From contig NW_018344126.1 in NCBI RefSeq assembly GCF_002099425.1, positions 4,614,501 through 4,678,500 on the forward strand: a stretch of DNA of 64,000 nucleotides. Direction: 5' to 3'. Source of the DNA: Phascolarctos cinereus (Eukaryota > Chordata > Mammalia > Diprotodontia > Phascolarctidae). Position numbers and translations under genes: made by a program. The notes under the pieces are model-generated. The model had not been told where the DNA came from. It saw only the letters and a program-made list of their open reading frames with translations, and searched no databases. Positions 31,206 to 42,289 of this stretch are shown here, piece by piece; position 1 is the first letter of the stretch; each line of letters starts with the position of its first letter.

Positions 31206-32985
31206 AATAAAGAAAAAAAGTTTATAGGACATGTATATGTATAGGTATAGTCCCTTCTAATGGTAAGGGTATGGAACACATATCCTCAGGTTTTCTTCCA
31301 AGTTTATCTTCCAGTGAAGCCATAGAGAAGGCCTAAGAGTCCATATAAGTGATGGCCTTGCTTCATGTAGGGGAGCCTCATCAACTACCCAAAAGACCTA
31401 AAGCTTGACACACTGGAATATCTTCCCAAGTCTTCCATTCTTCAGATACTCATTGGAACCTGGGTTGAGAGGGTGGAGAACCATTGTTGGACGTTATGCT
31501 CATATTGGATAGAGACATTTGTGAACCAGGCACCAGGGAGGTCTGAAGTGTCCAGATATTCATAAGGAAGCACTCAAGTAGCTAGAGTTGGTAAAGGCAC
31601 GAGGTGGGGTCCAGTGGGAGTACATCCTGAGGAAAATCCTTTGATTATAGTGGTGGCTGTTTAGTAGTGGCCACTGACATGGGCCTACGCCTGGCATATT
31701 ATGAATATAGCATTTCTACTTAGAAAGCGAGGCTTCTTTGACCTTGTTTAACTTACAGACATAATCTTATTTAACCCACTCATGGATCAACAGGATGCAA
31801 TAAAAGGGAACGTCTCTGATTGGGTGCTCAGAGGACACTATTCTCCAATAATAAGTAAAGAGCTGCCATTCAAAGGTGATCTATTATTTGGCATATTCAG
31901 GAAAACTTCAATAACCTGAGGACCATAAGTTTAATCAAATATATATTACATAGTTTTATGTTTGTTTTTGTTTTTTTATTTAAATTCTAGCCTGGAAGTT
32001 CAGATGTTACTGATGGACCTGATCCCACTACTGATTGGTACAAGAGCTGTGACTAGCTCTGTTTCTGACTTGGGTTGGTTTGTCCCTCCCTAGTGTTTTA
32101 GTGTCTCTCCACTCTTGGGGGATCCCCATAGTAATACTAAACTTAGTGCAGATATCTCATCAACATTGACCACTGCAGTTCAGGTCCCCCAATCTTGAGA
32201 ATTCCACTAACCTCAGTCTCCCCAATAACAGTGTGCCACCACAACTAGCTATATTGAGCAATAGTAACAGTATTCATGATTGGATAAATCAGGGGGTTTT
32301 CAATTTGTTTTCCCTACTACAGTGGACAGAGCTGACCAGACTGGCTACCTGGCTCTTTCATTTCTTTCTGGGAAATGGCCTAAATGAAACATTGGTTCTC
32401 CCTAAACTTCCCTAGATGGTAGTTCTTTGTCTAATTTGAGCAGAATCCCCAGGGATAATGGTAGCCTAACTTCCTGTGTCTAGAGGACCCATAAATGTTG
32501 GAACAATAAATTGTCACTCAGACATTGGATCTTTAACCCTCTTTGGGTTGATGACAAGAACTGAGTGAGTTCGGGTAAAAGACTTGGCCCCAACTCTGAT
32601 AGTCTTTAAATTACATTAGGTTAAGGTACAGGAGAGTTGATGGAGGTGAAGGAAGCTCTGGTATTACAGGCATCACTGCCTTTGCCTCTTTCTTTTCTTG
32701 ATAACCAGGTTTCTAAAAGAGTGGCCATGAATATCTTTTTATTAGCTCCATGTTTTGATAACCAGATCTATCACTGTTGCCTAGACAAGGCCTTCCTGAC
32801 CACTGCCAGACCCACTAGAACGAAAGCATAGTGCTCCTGTCCCAAATTCTCCAGGATGTCAAAAAGGCTTTGACCTCTTGAAACTGGGGGTCCTCATCTA
32901 ATTTTTACAACTTATGAAATTTTTCCCCAGTTTAAAAAAAACCCCAAAACTATTGTTGTACAGAGGTGAGCCAGCTAAAACTTGC
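31206..32985. other. Stretch of 1.8 kb without recognised genes
   Basis: No family is recognised. Moderate GC and fairly complex sequence at 31,250-31,860 and 32,050-32,850 could be unrecognised old repeat or unique DNA. Frames are short and motif-free. Confidence 0.4.
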
Positions 32986-32989
32986 TAAC

Positions 32990-33790
32990 CAAAACAGCAA
33001 GAGATTGATGGCAGCATGTATTAGGCAAATTAAACTAGAGTCACCACCATTACCACCATCTTGACCATCATCTCTGTTTAGACCCTGTATCCAAGAGCCT
33101 TAGCAATAGCAGGGTCCCTTCTTTCTTTCTTCTTGCACCACTAATCACCAGACCTACTTTCCAATCCAAATCATTATGAGGAGGAGGTCCACCTTCCTCA
33201 TCACCACCACAAACTTCTGACCAATTGCCATCAACCAGGCATTTGACACAGTAATGCTGGGAATAGCAGTAGCACCCCCAACCCCAGAATGTTGGTTCTG
33301 CTTCCCAACCATCATCAGGGAAGTATCTCCTGTGGAGAAGAGGCTGGCTATCCTCCTGAATTGCCAATCAACTTCTGTATAGAGGGTAGACAGGCCAACC
33401 TAGCTGAAGCACAAGGTACCCTTAGAGAGGTGGCAGTATGAGCCAGGTAAGTTAAATCACCACCATTATCACCTTGACTACCTTCTTCCTTAAGACTGTG
33501 ATGGGGACAACCAGGAACTTTGAACTAAAGAGCCCTAGGAATAGTGACATTAAATAATGATATCAAAGAAGATTCATTATCATCTGCTTTGCTGTTGCAT
33601 ACTAAGGACCATGAGATTTTTCCAATTAACTTGCAACTGAAACTTTCCATATATGGTGTCTCCTCCAGTAGAATGTGAGCTCCTTGAGAGCAAGGACTAT
33701 CTTACTTTTTAAATTTGTATTAGCATTAATTAGCCCAGTGCTTCACACATAGTAAGTGCTTGATAAATGCTTCATACATTCTTTCTGATG
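32990..33790 (+). mobile_element. Unassigned repeat family Y, copy 2, with internal repeat unit
   Basis: Colinear with 19,060-19,880, sharing 'gccaacctagctgaagca', 'aagagccctaggaatag', 'ctaaggaccatgagattttt', 'ctttccatatatgg' and the L2-type tail ('agaatgtgagctccttgaga', 'cccagtgcttcacacatag'). The unit 'caccattaccaccatcttg'... 'agaccctgtat' ...'agagccttagcaatagcag' at about 33,033 recurs near 33,452, so this copy holds an extra tandem unit about 420 bp long. Confidence 0.6.
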
Positions 33791-33799
33791 ATATTTAGC

Positions 33800-34755
33800 C
33801 ACTAGACAACTTATATCCTTCCCTGAATATCCACTAATTATTGCATTTTTCCATCCCCTGTCAAGGTGCGCTTTGTCAATTTAATCAGCTATATTCTCCT
33901 GGTCTGGGGAAAAGTGATAGAGTGGGGAGCTGGGGCCAAGATGAGTGTGGAGAATAAATTCAGAAAGAGTTATGTTCATTTGTGTCTCTGCCTTTCCTCC
34001 TTCTCCACCTCATCTTAAGTAGCTATTTCCTGGAACAATAAGATTAGATTAGGGTCAGGATCTGTTATAGCCTGCAATATCATCCTCTCTCTAGGTTTTG
34101 ACTAGGCCCTCATAAGACCTACCTGCATACCTTCCACCATATGCAGGCACACAGCTACTAACACTATCTCACTTAATTTCATTTAGCTAACTCAATGGCT
34201 AGCTTTTATTGAAAAGTCTAGGAGCATTTAGGGGTAGTTAGGGAATGGTGAAGCAATCAATGTTTTGCTTTCTCTTCCACTTTAATCAGTAGTTCCTCTG
34301 GGTCTCTGAGGGTCAGACTTATCTTATTGATGACATTTGACCTAGATAGCTCACAATTTCTGCTCTAGAATAACAGGGAATAACTCTTCCTGTTGCCATC
34401 TTTCTTTTTAGATGCCATAGAAATGAACTCATTGTTAACCAAATCACCAACTTCTGCCATCTATACCAAATGTTCTGGGCCAGGTACATGCTGGTTCCTA
34501 AATGTAAGGTCAGGATTTAGTGAGATTGGGTCAAACTCATCATTAACAAAAAAATGCTTTAATTGGACAATAGCAAGAATATAAATATTTAACGTGCATA
34601 TACAGTGACAGATACAGCTCTTCAGAATACTCCATTCATGACAAAGAAAACTAGGTCAGTAGCAAAGGTAGCCTATAGGAGCATGAGTAATCCACCAAAT
34701 CTAAAGATCTACACTGACTTCTTGAAGCTGATGCATTCCTTTTGAGCTCTTGGGA
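33800..34755. other. Stretch without recognised features
   Basis: No clear repeat or exon is seen. A 'gagctggggccaagatga' phrase at 33,927 is faintly like an L1 5' end but has no support around it. Confidence 0.4.
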
Positions 34756-34759
34756 CGTA

Positions 34760-35215
34760 AGAATTTTAGTTTGGTTGGATCATAAAGGGGAAAGGGGGAA
34801 TAATGTGTAATAAGACTGGGAGGGTAGTTTGGAGTCAGATTGTGAAAAGCTTTAGATTCCAAAGAGAAGAGTTTATATTTTGGGGCATGGGAGTTTATTG
34901 AGTTAGGGGAATCATAAAGACATGCACTTTAGGACAATTATTTTGGCAGCTATGTGGATAATGGATTGAAGAGGGAAGAACTTGAAATCAGGGAGAGTGA
35001 TTAGGAGGCAATTACAAAACTCCAGGCAGGAGATGATGCACTTGGTTTGTGACTGCATGAGTAGAGAAAAAGGAATGGACATAAGAAATATTGCACAGGC
35101 AGAATCTATAAGACATGGCAACTGATTAGCTATGAGGTGTGAAGGATAGTGAAGAATCAAGTTTGATTGAAATTGTGAACCTGAGTGACTAAAAGGATAG
35201 TAAACAAACTGAAAA
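34760..35215 (-). mobile_element. L2 LINE, antisense
   Basis: The blocks 'gattgtgaaaagctttagat', 'gggagtttattgagttagg', 'ggcagctatgtggataatgg', 'aggcaattacaaaactccag' and 'ggcaactgattagctatgag' are in the same order as in the antisense L2 at 15.55-16.75 kb. Confidence 0.75.
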
Positions 35216-35512
35216 AAAAATAGGAAAGTAAGGAAGAGGGGAGGGTTTTTGGTTTAGCTTGGTTTAGCCAGTCTGCCAAGATGGTTTACTGGGGTATGGC
35301 CACTGTACATGCTACAGATTCTTGGAGCCACAGATGAGAGTTGGATAAAGATAGACACTAAAAATGGATGAGCAGCCCTGAAAAGGGGTTGACAAGCCCT
35401 CCCACTAGAAGTGTAGTTATGCACACCATAACAAAGTAAGGTGAAATTGATGAGAATCTATGTGCTGACCAAACTAAACTAAAAATGATATTGAGAGCAG
35501 AGAGAGATAACA
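35216..35512. other. Short stretch without recognised features
   Basis: No family or gene motif is seen. Confidence 0.35.
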
Positions 35513-35514
35513 CT

Positions 35515-35592
35515 GTGTAGTGAAGAGAGGATAGGTCTCAGAGTCAAAAAGACCTAGGTTCAAGTCCTGACTAACACATATTAGTTATCTGA
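35515..35592 (+). mobile_element. SINE 5' fragment (MIR/MAR type)
   Basis: The blocks 'gataggtctcagagtcaaaa' and 'agacctaggttcaagtcctg' form the head and B-box region. The fragment ends before the CORE, directly before another SINE. Confidence 0.65.
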
Positions 35593-35597
35593 TCATA

Positions 35598-35848
35598 GGC
35601 TAGTTGGCTAAGTGACACAATGGATAAAGTGCTGAACCTACAGTCAGGACAACCTAAATTCAAATATAGCCGCAGACACTTATCAATGTCTGGACAAGTC
35701 ATTTAACTGCTGTCTGCCTCAATTTTCTCATCTGTTCATGGGATAGTAATAGAACTTACCTCTCAGGGTTGTTGTAAGGATAAAGTGATATATTTATAAA
35801 GTGCTTTACAAACCTTAAAGCACTAAATAAATTCTAGCTACTATTGCT
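35598..35848 (+). mobile_element. Marsupial CORE-type SINE with MIR-like tail
   Basis: From 'ggctaagtgacacaatggat' through 'acagtcaggacaacctaaat', 'ctcagggttgttgtaaggat' and 'aagtgctttacaaaccttaa' to 'ataaattctagctactatt', a full-length SINE order. The 3' end runs into a CTG/TAC microsatellite that probably grew from its tail. Confidence 0.88.
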
Positions 35849-35855
35849 GCTGCTG

Positions 35856-35901
<46 letters not shown>

Positions 35902-35920
35902 CATTACTACTACCATTACA
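35846..35920. repeat. (CTG)n-(CTA)n trinucleotide repeat
   Basis: A few CTG units are followed by about 45 bp of CTA/TAC units with small interruptions. Confidence 0.92.
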
Positions 35921-35988
35921 TCTTTTAGTGCTCAGACAACTCTTTGTGACTTAAGTTCCAGTTGCCAACCCTTATCCAAAAGAATTTC

Positions 35989-36138
35989 CAGAGGCGGCTA
36001 AGTGGTGCAGTGGATAGAGCACTAGCTCTGGAGTCAGGGGGACCTGAGTTCAAATCTAGCCTCAGACACATAACACTCACTAGCTGTGTGGCTTTGGGCA
36101 AGTCACTTAACTGCAATTCCCTCAGCAAAAAAGAAAAG
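35989..36138 (+). mobile_element. Short A-tailed SINE (WSINE1-like)
   Basis: The head 'ggcggctaagtggtgcagtg' continues to 'gagcactagctctggagtca', 'caaatctagcctcagacaca' and 'gtcacttaactgcaattccc', then an A-rich tail. Flanks 'aaaagaatttcca' (left) and 'aaaaggaatctcca' (right) look like a slightly diverged target-site duplication. Confidence 0.85.
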
Positions 36139-36194
36139 GAATCTCCATGCTGATGAATAAGAGAACCTCCTCACTCTGTCTCCCGTGTACCCCC

Positions 36195-36335
36195 CAAAAG
36201 AGGACATTTATATAGCACTTTTTATTTGGTATCCATTATCTCATTAGATTCTTACAATAATCCTGTGAAATGTATAGGCAAAGTACACACTGCATTTGCA
36301 AATGAAGAAATGGGTTCAGAGAGGTTAGTCATAAT
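36195..36335 (-). mobile_element. MIR SINE, antisense
   Basis: The blocks 'tccattatctcattagattc', 'aataatcctgtgaaatgta' and 'gaagaaatgggttcagagag' are MIR in reverse order. Confidence 0.7.
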
Positions 36336-36515
36336 AATGATAGTTCAAGTTAATAATATAGTGCTTTACAATTTATAAAATCCTTGCAAGTTTTGTACTG
36401 TTTTTCCTATTGGACAGATTTAGACAACTGAGGTTCAGGGTGTTAAACTGACTTATTCAAGGCCATCCAGTGAGTCAGACTTTGAACTCAAGCTCAGTGC
36501 TTTCCCCACTGCATG
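36336..36515 (-). mobile_element. Second MIR SINE, antisense
   Basis: The blocks 'agtgctttacaatttataaa', 'gacaactgaggttcaggg', 'gacttattcaaggccatcca' and 'gactttgaactcaagc' repeat the MIR order, showing that a separate copy follows directly. Confidence 0.75.
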
Positions 36516-37660
36516 AAGAAGACACTAAGACTTTTGAAGAGGAAGCCACAGCCAGCCCTTAGTATGCTACCACATACTTAGAGATTTCTCTAGAGGCAAA
36601 GGATATAGCCCAAACATTCATCAGTGCGTAATACCCTTATATGTTGAATGCTGATATGACCTAAGTGTTTAGGAAGTTGCATTCCACATGGTAATCGAAG
36701 GGGGGGGATATTTACTTGAGATTGCTCTTGTCAGTATCAGAAATATTTCGACTTTGTGGTACCACCCCACTATGAAAATTTATTTATTTACTGTTGGTAT
36801 TGCATAGGAATAGGTTACCTCCTCCTCTTTCCCTCTTCCCCCGCTTCCCAACCCCATGCCGTTCATTCTATTAATTTCACTTTGAGAAGGCAGCCAGTTA
36901 AAGGTAATCCAAAGGTGTACAACAAATATATGTGAAGAGGATTGAGGGATCTTCAGAGTGAGCAGGTGCTGCTTGCAGGCTTACTATAGTAGACATATTA
37001 ACAACCTCTCTTTATTTGCATGATTAATTTGACATTCTCTAGATGCATGAAATGAGAACTGAATTCCAGTTTTGGTAGTGAGTCTAGGTAATTTGCAGAG
37101 AGGCTGGAATATAGGTGCTGCAGTGCAATCTCCTTGGTACCAAAGGTGAGAACAGTTACATGGTGAAAAATACAAGGAAATGGTCTAAGACCTATCTTAT
37201 TTCATCACCTGGAAAGATCCGTAGGTAATATGCATGTGGCAGGAGGGGCATCATACACTCTGCTTCTTGTGAAACACTGTGTGCCAGTGATTCTTAAATG
37301 AATTTATGATGGCAGAGTAAAACCATATAAAAGTTGTTCAGTCAGGTAAATTCTGAAAACTGGCTTGCTGAAGCAATAAACTTGATAAATGATGGCATTT
37401 ATAGTTGATGAAGGCTGCTTTTATGAATCTCCACTAAGGATGGAAAAGCTGAAAACTTTAAAAACATACATGGCAAGTAGTTGGGTTTGTAAGCAGAGAT
37501 GAGTCATTAGAGTTTGAATGTTTTTGAAAAAATATTCATTTCCTGCCACCATCAGATAACTGAGAAAATCCTGACAGTGATCTATAACAACATCACTGGG
37601 GGAAAGAGGGTCAGAGCTGTTGTGGTGCAAAGAATTAGGAGTCCTGGCCTGACACCTATG
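36516..37660. other. Stretch of 1.1 kb without recognised genes
   Basis: No clear family is seen. The pyrimidine-rich block at 36,810-36,860 is not enough to call an L1 tail. Confidence 0.4.
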
Positions 37661-37662
37661 CT

Positions 37663-37863
37663 CAGTGTTTTTTGTTTGAAGAACCCCCTTTAACAACAAC
37701 AAAAATGCATTGTGAACCCCCGGGGTAATTTAATATACAACTCATAATATTCTGCAATTATTTTTTTGCTTGCAGCACCATTACAGATTTTTTTTAGCGT
37801 GAACCCTTGGACCATCATTGCGAAACCCCAAGAGGTTTGCGAATAACTAAATGGGAATCACTG
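37663..37863. mobile_element. hAT-like short non-autonomous element
   Basis: The left end starts CAGTGTTTTTTG and the right end, read on the minus strand, starts CAGTGATTCCCA; both carry the CAGTG terminus common in hAT elements. The interior has paired blocks: 'gtgaacccccggggtaattt' near the left and 'gcgtgaacccttggaccatc' near the right. No clear 8-bp target duplication is visible and there is no transposase. Length is 201 bp. Confidence 0.5.
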
Positions 37864-38875
37864 CTGGCATTGCATGGAATATATGAGGTAACCTAAGGGG
37901 GGGAAATAATAAAGTGCTTAGAGACTAGCAAAACTCATGAAATGATTATATTTCAAGTGCAGATTTCCCTGTCGATTGTCTCATGCACAAATTTGACTCC
38001 CTATTGTGATGGGTTAGGGTAGGGACATAAAACTTCTGACTCAGAGATTAGATCTAGACTTTGGTTTGATTTCATTGTGGGCAAATGGATGAGTAGTGAG
38101 AGATTCTATCAATTATGCTTGTGCTTGTAAAATGCAATGTGGTTTTAAAGTTCTTGAGAAATTAGAAGACAAAAGATATAAATACCATAAGATGAAAGCA
38201 GAGAACCCTTTTCTGGAAAAATGAGATATGACACACCTACTTATTCAGAGTGAGAGCCTAGGAACTCTGTTAATGACTACAGAAAGAGAGTAATTTCAAT
38301 AATGTCCGTTCTTTCAAACTCTTATGTGGGAAGCATGACACTTTTAATCATATATTCAAACAACATTCATACATTTTTGAAAACTTAGACTTTTTTTTTC
38401 AGTCTAACAAAGTCCAAATTCTTTCAAATAAGAATTTCGTGTTTGAAAGATATAGTAAATAAAATATTTTTTTTCCTAAACACATTATCTGTTCTAGCTG
38501 GCTTCCTTAAATACTAAATGTATAAGATTTTCTAACAGAATTCTCATACACGGTAATGAGAAGGAAGCAATGTGCAGAAAACAGTACAGATTATTTAAAA
38601 TTATATGTTTGCTTTGTAAAGATATTTTGTTTGTTTGTTTATTATTACTATTTATAGATAGTATCTCTAACCCTGGGATAGATTTTTGCTCTTTCAGGTT
38701 TTGAAAAGATATTGAAATTATTATTATTTTTTTCAACTATAAGCACATTGAATTGTATGTACCTCATGATCATTTGGTATGATGGCACAAATTTAAAAAG
38801 TCTCCCTATTTTCCTTTACCATTGATTTCTTTTGGTATCATTTATCATTCCTCTCCTTCGACAAATAGAAAATTA
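37864..38875. other. Stretch without recognised features
   Basis: A/T-rich, with no recognised repeat besides short TTTG and ATT runs. Confidence 0.4.
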
Positions 38876-38879
38876 GAGT

Positions 38880-38992
38880 TAGATAAGAGATCGCCATATC
38901 CCAATACACTCTTTTTATGTATGAGTTAACTTTGACTCAGAGACATTGTGACTTGGCCGAGAACACAGAACTGGTTAGTCCAGGCTCTTTCA
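38880..38992 (-). mobile_element. Possible MIR fragment, antisense
   Basis: 'gactcagagacattgtgact', 'tggccgagaacacagaact' and 'ggttagtccaggctcttt' resemble the reverse MIR CORE. It is short and diverged. Confidence 0.4.
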
Positions 38993-39002
38993 ATTGTATG
39001 CA

Positions 39003-39056
39003 TTATGTATATATGTATGTATGTATGTATATACACATATATACATATATGTATTT
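39003..39056. repeat. (TATG)n/(CATA)n simple repeat
   Basis: TATG units are followed by ACATATAT units. Confidence 0.85.
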
Positions 39057-39257
39057 GCCTGTATATGCTATCTCATTTTTTCCTTCAGCATCTGTGATTC
39101 CATCTTTGTCTTCTCTTTTTGTACCTTTTTAATCTCATTATCTCTCTATTTGTGTCTCTCTCTCCTCCCCTTCCCTTTTCTCTCTGTTCCTTAATTGATC
39201 ATAATAAAGAATACATTTGCATTTGTTGTATTATTTGTTGACTATAGTTTGATACTT

Positions 39258-39263
39258 TGTGTA

Positions 39264-39313
<50 letters not shown>

Positions 39314-39372
39314 AGACAGACAGACAGATATACAAACAGATAGACAGACAGAGACAGAGATAGAGAGAGAGT
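39258..39372. repeat. Compound microsatellite (GT)n(GA)n(ACAG)n
   Basis: About 20 bp of GT, 30 bp of GA, then ACAG/ATAG units and GAGA. Confidence 0.95.
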
Positions 39373-39504
39373 GACAAGAGAGAGAGTCTTATTCCAAATT
39401 GGGTCCAAGAAACCTGGGCATCTGGTAGCAGTAACTAGGATTCACTGCAACTTTTTTTCCCCTTTGAAACAAATCTGATGACACCATGTGTGTATGTGTG
39501 TGTG

Positions 39505-39580
39505 TTGTCAGGATAAAATGATATATGTAAAAAACTTTGCAAACCTTTTGCAAACCTATATAAATATTGGTTATTATTCT
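39505..39580 (+). mobile_element. SINE tail fragment
   Basis: The sequence 'ttgtcaggataaaatgatat' with 'aactttgcaaacctttt' and 'ataaatattggttattatt' is the 3' end of the MIR-tailed marsupial SINE. Confidence 0.6.
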
Positions 39581-39884
39581 CTGAGACATTATTTTGTTCA
39601 GCAAAGGATCAGGTCCAAAATCTTTTGAAAACAAATGATAAGCAAAATGACTTATTATTGAGTGAAACATTTGGCTATATTAAACATTTTGATTTTGGGG
39701 TGTTGTATTAGAATTTTTTTGATGACTTAGTGAAAAGTTTTATTTATTCTTTTGTCAATTATATTGTATAGAACATGCTAAACAAGATCTTTAGGCACCT
39801 GAGTTCATAAGCTATTTGGATTCATATACCTTTTTTTTGTACTCATTTTTATGTGGTGGGTGAATGATCCTTAACAGTTTTTTG

Positions 39885-39952
39885 ATGTCAAATTAGACGA
39901 TCTCTAAGATTCCTTCCAGCTCTGACAGTCTATGATTCCATGATTTTTTGGC
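39885..39952 (+). mobile_element. SINE tail fragment ('tccttccagctctgac' type)
   Basis: The motif 'gatctctaagattccttcca' followed by 'gctctgacagtctatgattc' is the SINE tail also seen at 13.9-14.1 kb. Confidence 0.6.
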
Positions 39953-40029
39953 TTTCACAGCAGGGAATGGGACACTTGGCGATGTAGCACAAAACCTGTG
40001 GGAGACAGCTCCTTCTGAGTTAAGTTCTT

Positions 40030-40242
40030 CAGAATTTCATATGATTGAGATCTAGAAGGGACCTCAGAGATTATTAATCCAGTCTAGATCATGTCTTATT
40101 TTATAGAAGAGAAAGCTGAGGCTTCTCTATGGAGGAGAAATGAATTGCCTCAAGTTCCACAGATAGTAAGTAGCCAAGCCAACATTTAAACCTGGGGCCT
40201 CAGATTCTAAATCCAATTGACAAGCCTAGCCCTATATTCATC
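40030..40242 (-). mobile_element. MIR-like SINE, antisense
   Basis: The blocks 'gatctagaagggacctcaga', 'agagaaagctgaggcttctc', 'gaattgcctcaagttccaca' and 'aacatttaaacctggggcct' form a reverse SINE with the 'agaagggacctcag' end. Confidence 0.75.
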
Positions 40243-40246
40243 TGTT

Positions 40247-40478
40247 TTTGTTGTTTACTCATTTCAGTCATGTCCATCACTTTGTGGCCTCATTTGGGGT
40301 TTTCTTGGCAAAGATACCAGAGTGGTTTGTTATTTCCTTCTCCAGTTCATTTTACAGATGAGGAAACTGAGGCAAACAGGGTAAAATGACTTGACCAGGG
40401 TCACACAACTTTTCCTGGGGGCAGATTTAAACTTGGGTCTTCCTGACTCTAGGCCTGGCATTCTACCCACTGCCCATA
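40247..40478 (-). mobile_element. Marsupial CORE-type SINE, antisense, full length
   Basis: From 'gttgtttactcatttcagtc' through 'ttggggttttcttggcaaag', 'attttacagatgaggaaact' and 'gacttgaccagggtcacaca' to 'ggcattctacccactgcc': the long SINE type in reverse. Confidence 0.92.
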
Positions 40479-40539
40479 TTCATCTGTTCGTATCAGATCA
40501 ATGGCAGGTTGGTCTAGTGCTTTAAGTTCAGAACTGAAA

Positions 40540-40806
40540 TGAGACACTTGTAAGCCATCCAATGGTTAACAAAAGGAGTTTTATGTAGTCAGCAAAGACT
40601 CCAAGATAATCCATTGCATCCTGGGCCACTGCCAGTCATCTTGAGTTTTTTCTTGCCATTGAACTTTAATGGCTCTGGAAGAGAGAATGAGGCCAATAAC
40701 TTTGTGCAACTCAGCCTCACTTAAATTCAATTTATGTGCAAGTGAAAACATCATCTAGGATGTCGTTGGTCTTCTTCAAGAATGAAGGACAAACAAACAA
40801 ACAACA
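40540..40806 (+). mobile_element. SINE with RTE-like 3' tail, copy 1
   Basis: Shares 'ccattgcatcctgggccact', 'cagtcatcttgag', 'aatggctctggaagagag', 'cagcctcacttaaattcaat' and the ending 'gatgtcgttggtcttctt' ... 'gaatgaaggacaa' with the copy at 62.4-62.77 kb. It closes with (CAAA)n, as RTE-driven elements do. The ending also resembles the 3' end of the LINE at 51.8 kb. Confidence 0.75.
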
Positions 40807-40809
40807 ATG

Positions 40810-41350
40810 TTTCCTCAGTTATTTCTTTATCAACAAGTTGTCAGACACTCTAGTTAGGTCACAGGGAAAAGTCAGCTGGTTCTAATCACTCCACTGAGAA
40901 TTAATCTTTTGAATTCCATTGGAGCAATATGTGCCATGTGGTAAGGGTTTCCTTCTGGAGTTCTGGGGGGAACATATATACAAATACATCTTTGAAGTTA
41001 TTATATGTGGTATTATATATAATTTTGTCTTTATACAGATATAACAATATGTAGAAGAGACATAAAAACCACTGCTTCTGGATTTCTCTGTGTTGCAGAT
41101 TATTTACATACAACCAGTTATCGTTACTTTGCTCTGACAAGACTTGGAATTGCCTTCCTCCAGCACAGCACCCTCTCAGGCTCCTGAATATTCATGCTAA
41201 TGAATGGAAGCATGATTGTATGTTGTATATGAATGATCAGCTTTGTGTAATTTTGCTCATCATTGCTTCCCTTTCACCCAGACCACATCTCCCATTATTA
41301 ATGATTAAAAGGCTGGCTATAATATACATCATACTAAAGAACCCCACGAC
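40810..41350. other. Stretch without recognised features
   Basis: No clear repeat or coding motif is seen. Confidence 0.4.
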
Positions 41351-41352
41351 CA

Positions 41353-41415
41353 TTGAAGGTAGTCAACAAATATTTATTAAATACTTATTATGTTCCAGAA
41401 TTAAATGAAACTGGA
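41353..41415 (-). mobile_element. L2 3' tip, antisense
   Basis: The phrase 'gtcaacaaatatttattaaa' followed by 'tacttattatgttccag' is the reverse of the L2 end. Confidence 0.6.
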
Positions 41416-41915
41416 ATTGCATCAACTTTAAGGTGTTTTAATAATCTTTAAAAAAATCTGAATTTTTTTTTTCAGAGTAATGAGAGATAAGAACCACAAA
41501 TCATAATGCCTAAAGATTGACAGACTCGAATTAATTACCTCAGGTTAGGCCAGGAAGTCAGTTGTTTCCATACGTTAAGGTATCTGAACTTTTTTTTTTA
41601 AAATTGGACAGCACAGGGACATTCCAAATATTTGGGAAAAGGTTGTAGTGATCCATTTGGTATCAACTGTTCCCCAACAGTCTAGTTAAGGTTAGTCTGT
41701 GGCTAATTAAGGAATATAATCTTTGGAAATATATGAAGTATCCTCTAACTAAAGATACTATAATCTGTAGTTTTTTCTAATAGATTTGTAATAATTAAGT
41801 TATTATATTAAGTTGTTACTTAATATTTATTATAGTAATCAGGATTATAATGCAGGGGTTTTTTTTTAAAGATTTTTAAATATTGGGGGTAATTCCTTAA
41901 GATAATCCTGCTTCT

Positions 41916-42062
41916 GGGGCAGCTAGGTGGCGTAGTGGATAGAGCACCAGCCCTGAAGTCAAGAGTACCTGAGTTCAAATCCGGTCTCAGACTGAACACT
42001 TGGCACTTACTAGCTGCGTGACCCTGAGCAACTGCCTTAAAAAAAAAAAAAAAGAAAAAGAA
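41916..42062 (+). mobile_element. Young-looking A-tailed SINE (WSINE1-like) with 17-bp duplication
   Basis: The element starts 'ggggcagctaggtggcgtag' and runs to 'tgaccctgagcaactgcc' and a poly(A) of 15 or more. AAGATAATCCTGCTTCT is present at 41,899-41,915 and identically at 42,063-42,079. The perfect 17-bp duplication and homogeneous A tail mark it as one of the youngest insertions here. The tRNA-like head should carry the pol III promoter boxes. Confidence 0.95.
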
Positions 42063-42124
42063 AAGATAATCCTGCTTCTCAGCAAAACATGTGGTGCAGG
42101 ATAAAAATAAATTGAGGAAGATGG

Positions 42125-42288
42125 GTCATAGTCCTTTGTCAGAGTAGTGAAGTAATTTGGAGTGGGGACCTGGGTTCAAATTCCAGCTCTGTTACCCATG
42201 TAACTTAGGGCAAGTTACTTAGATTCTGGGTTTGAGTTTCCTCATCATTAAAATGAGAGTGTTTGCCTTAGGATCACTTGCAACTTAA
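42125..42288 (+). mobile_element. MIR-like SINE
   Basis: 'ggggacctgggttcaaattc', 'cagctctgttacccatgtaa', 'ttagggcaagttacttagat' and 'tttcctcatcattaaaatg' give MIR order in sense. Confidence 0.8.
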
Positions 42289-42289
42289 A

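Noticed and set aside
33920-33990. Second L1 5' end ('gagctggggccaagatga')
   Set aside because: Only one phrase resembles an L1 start; no L1 text follows on either strand.
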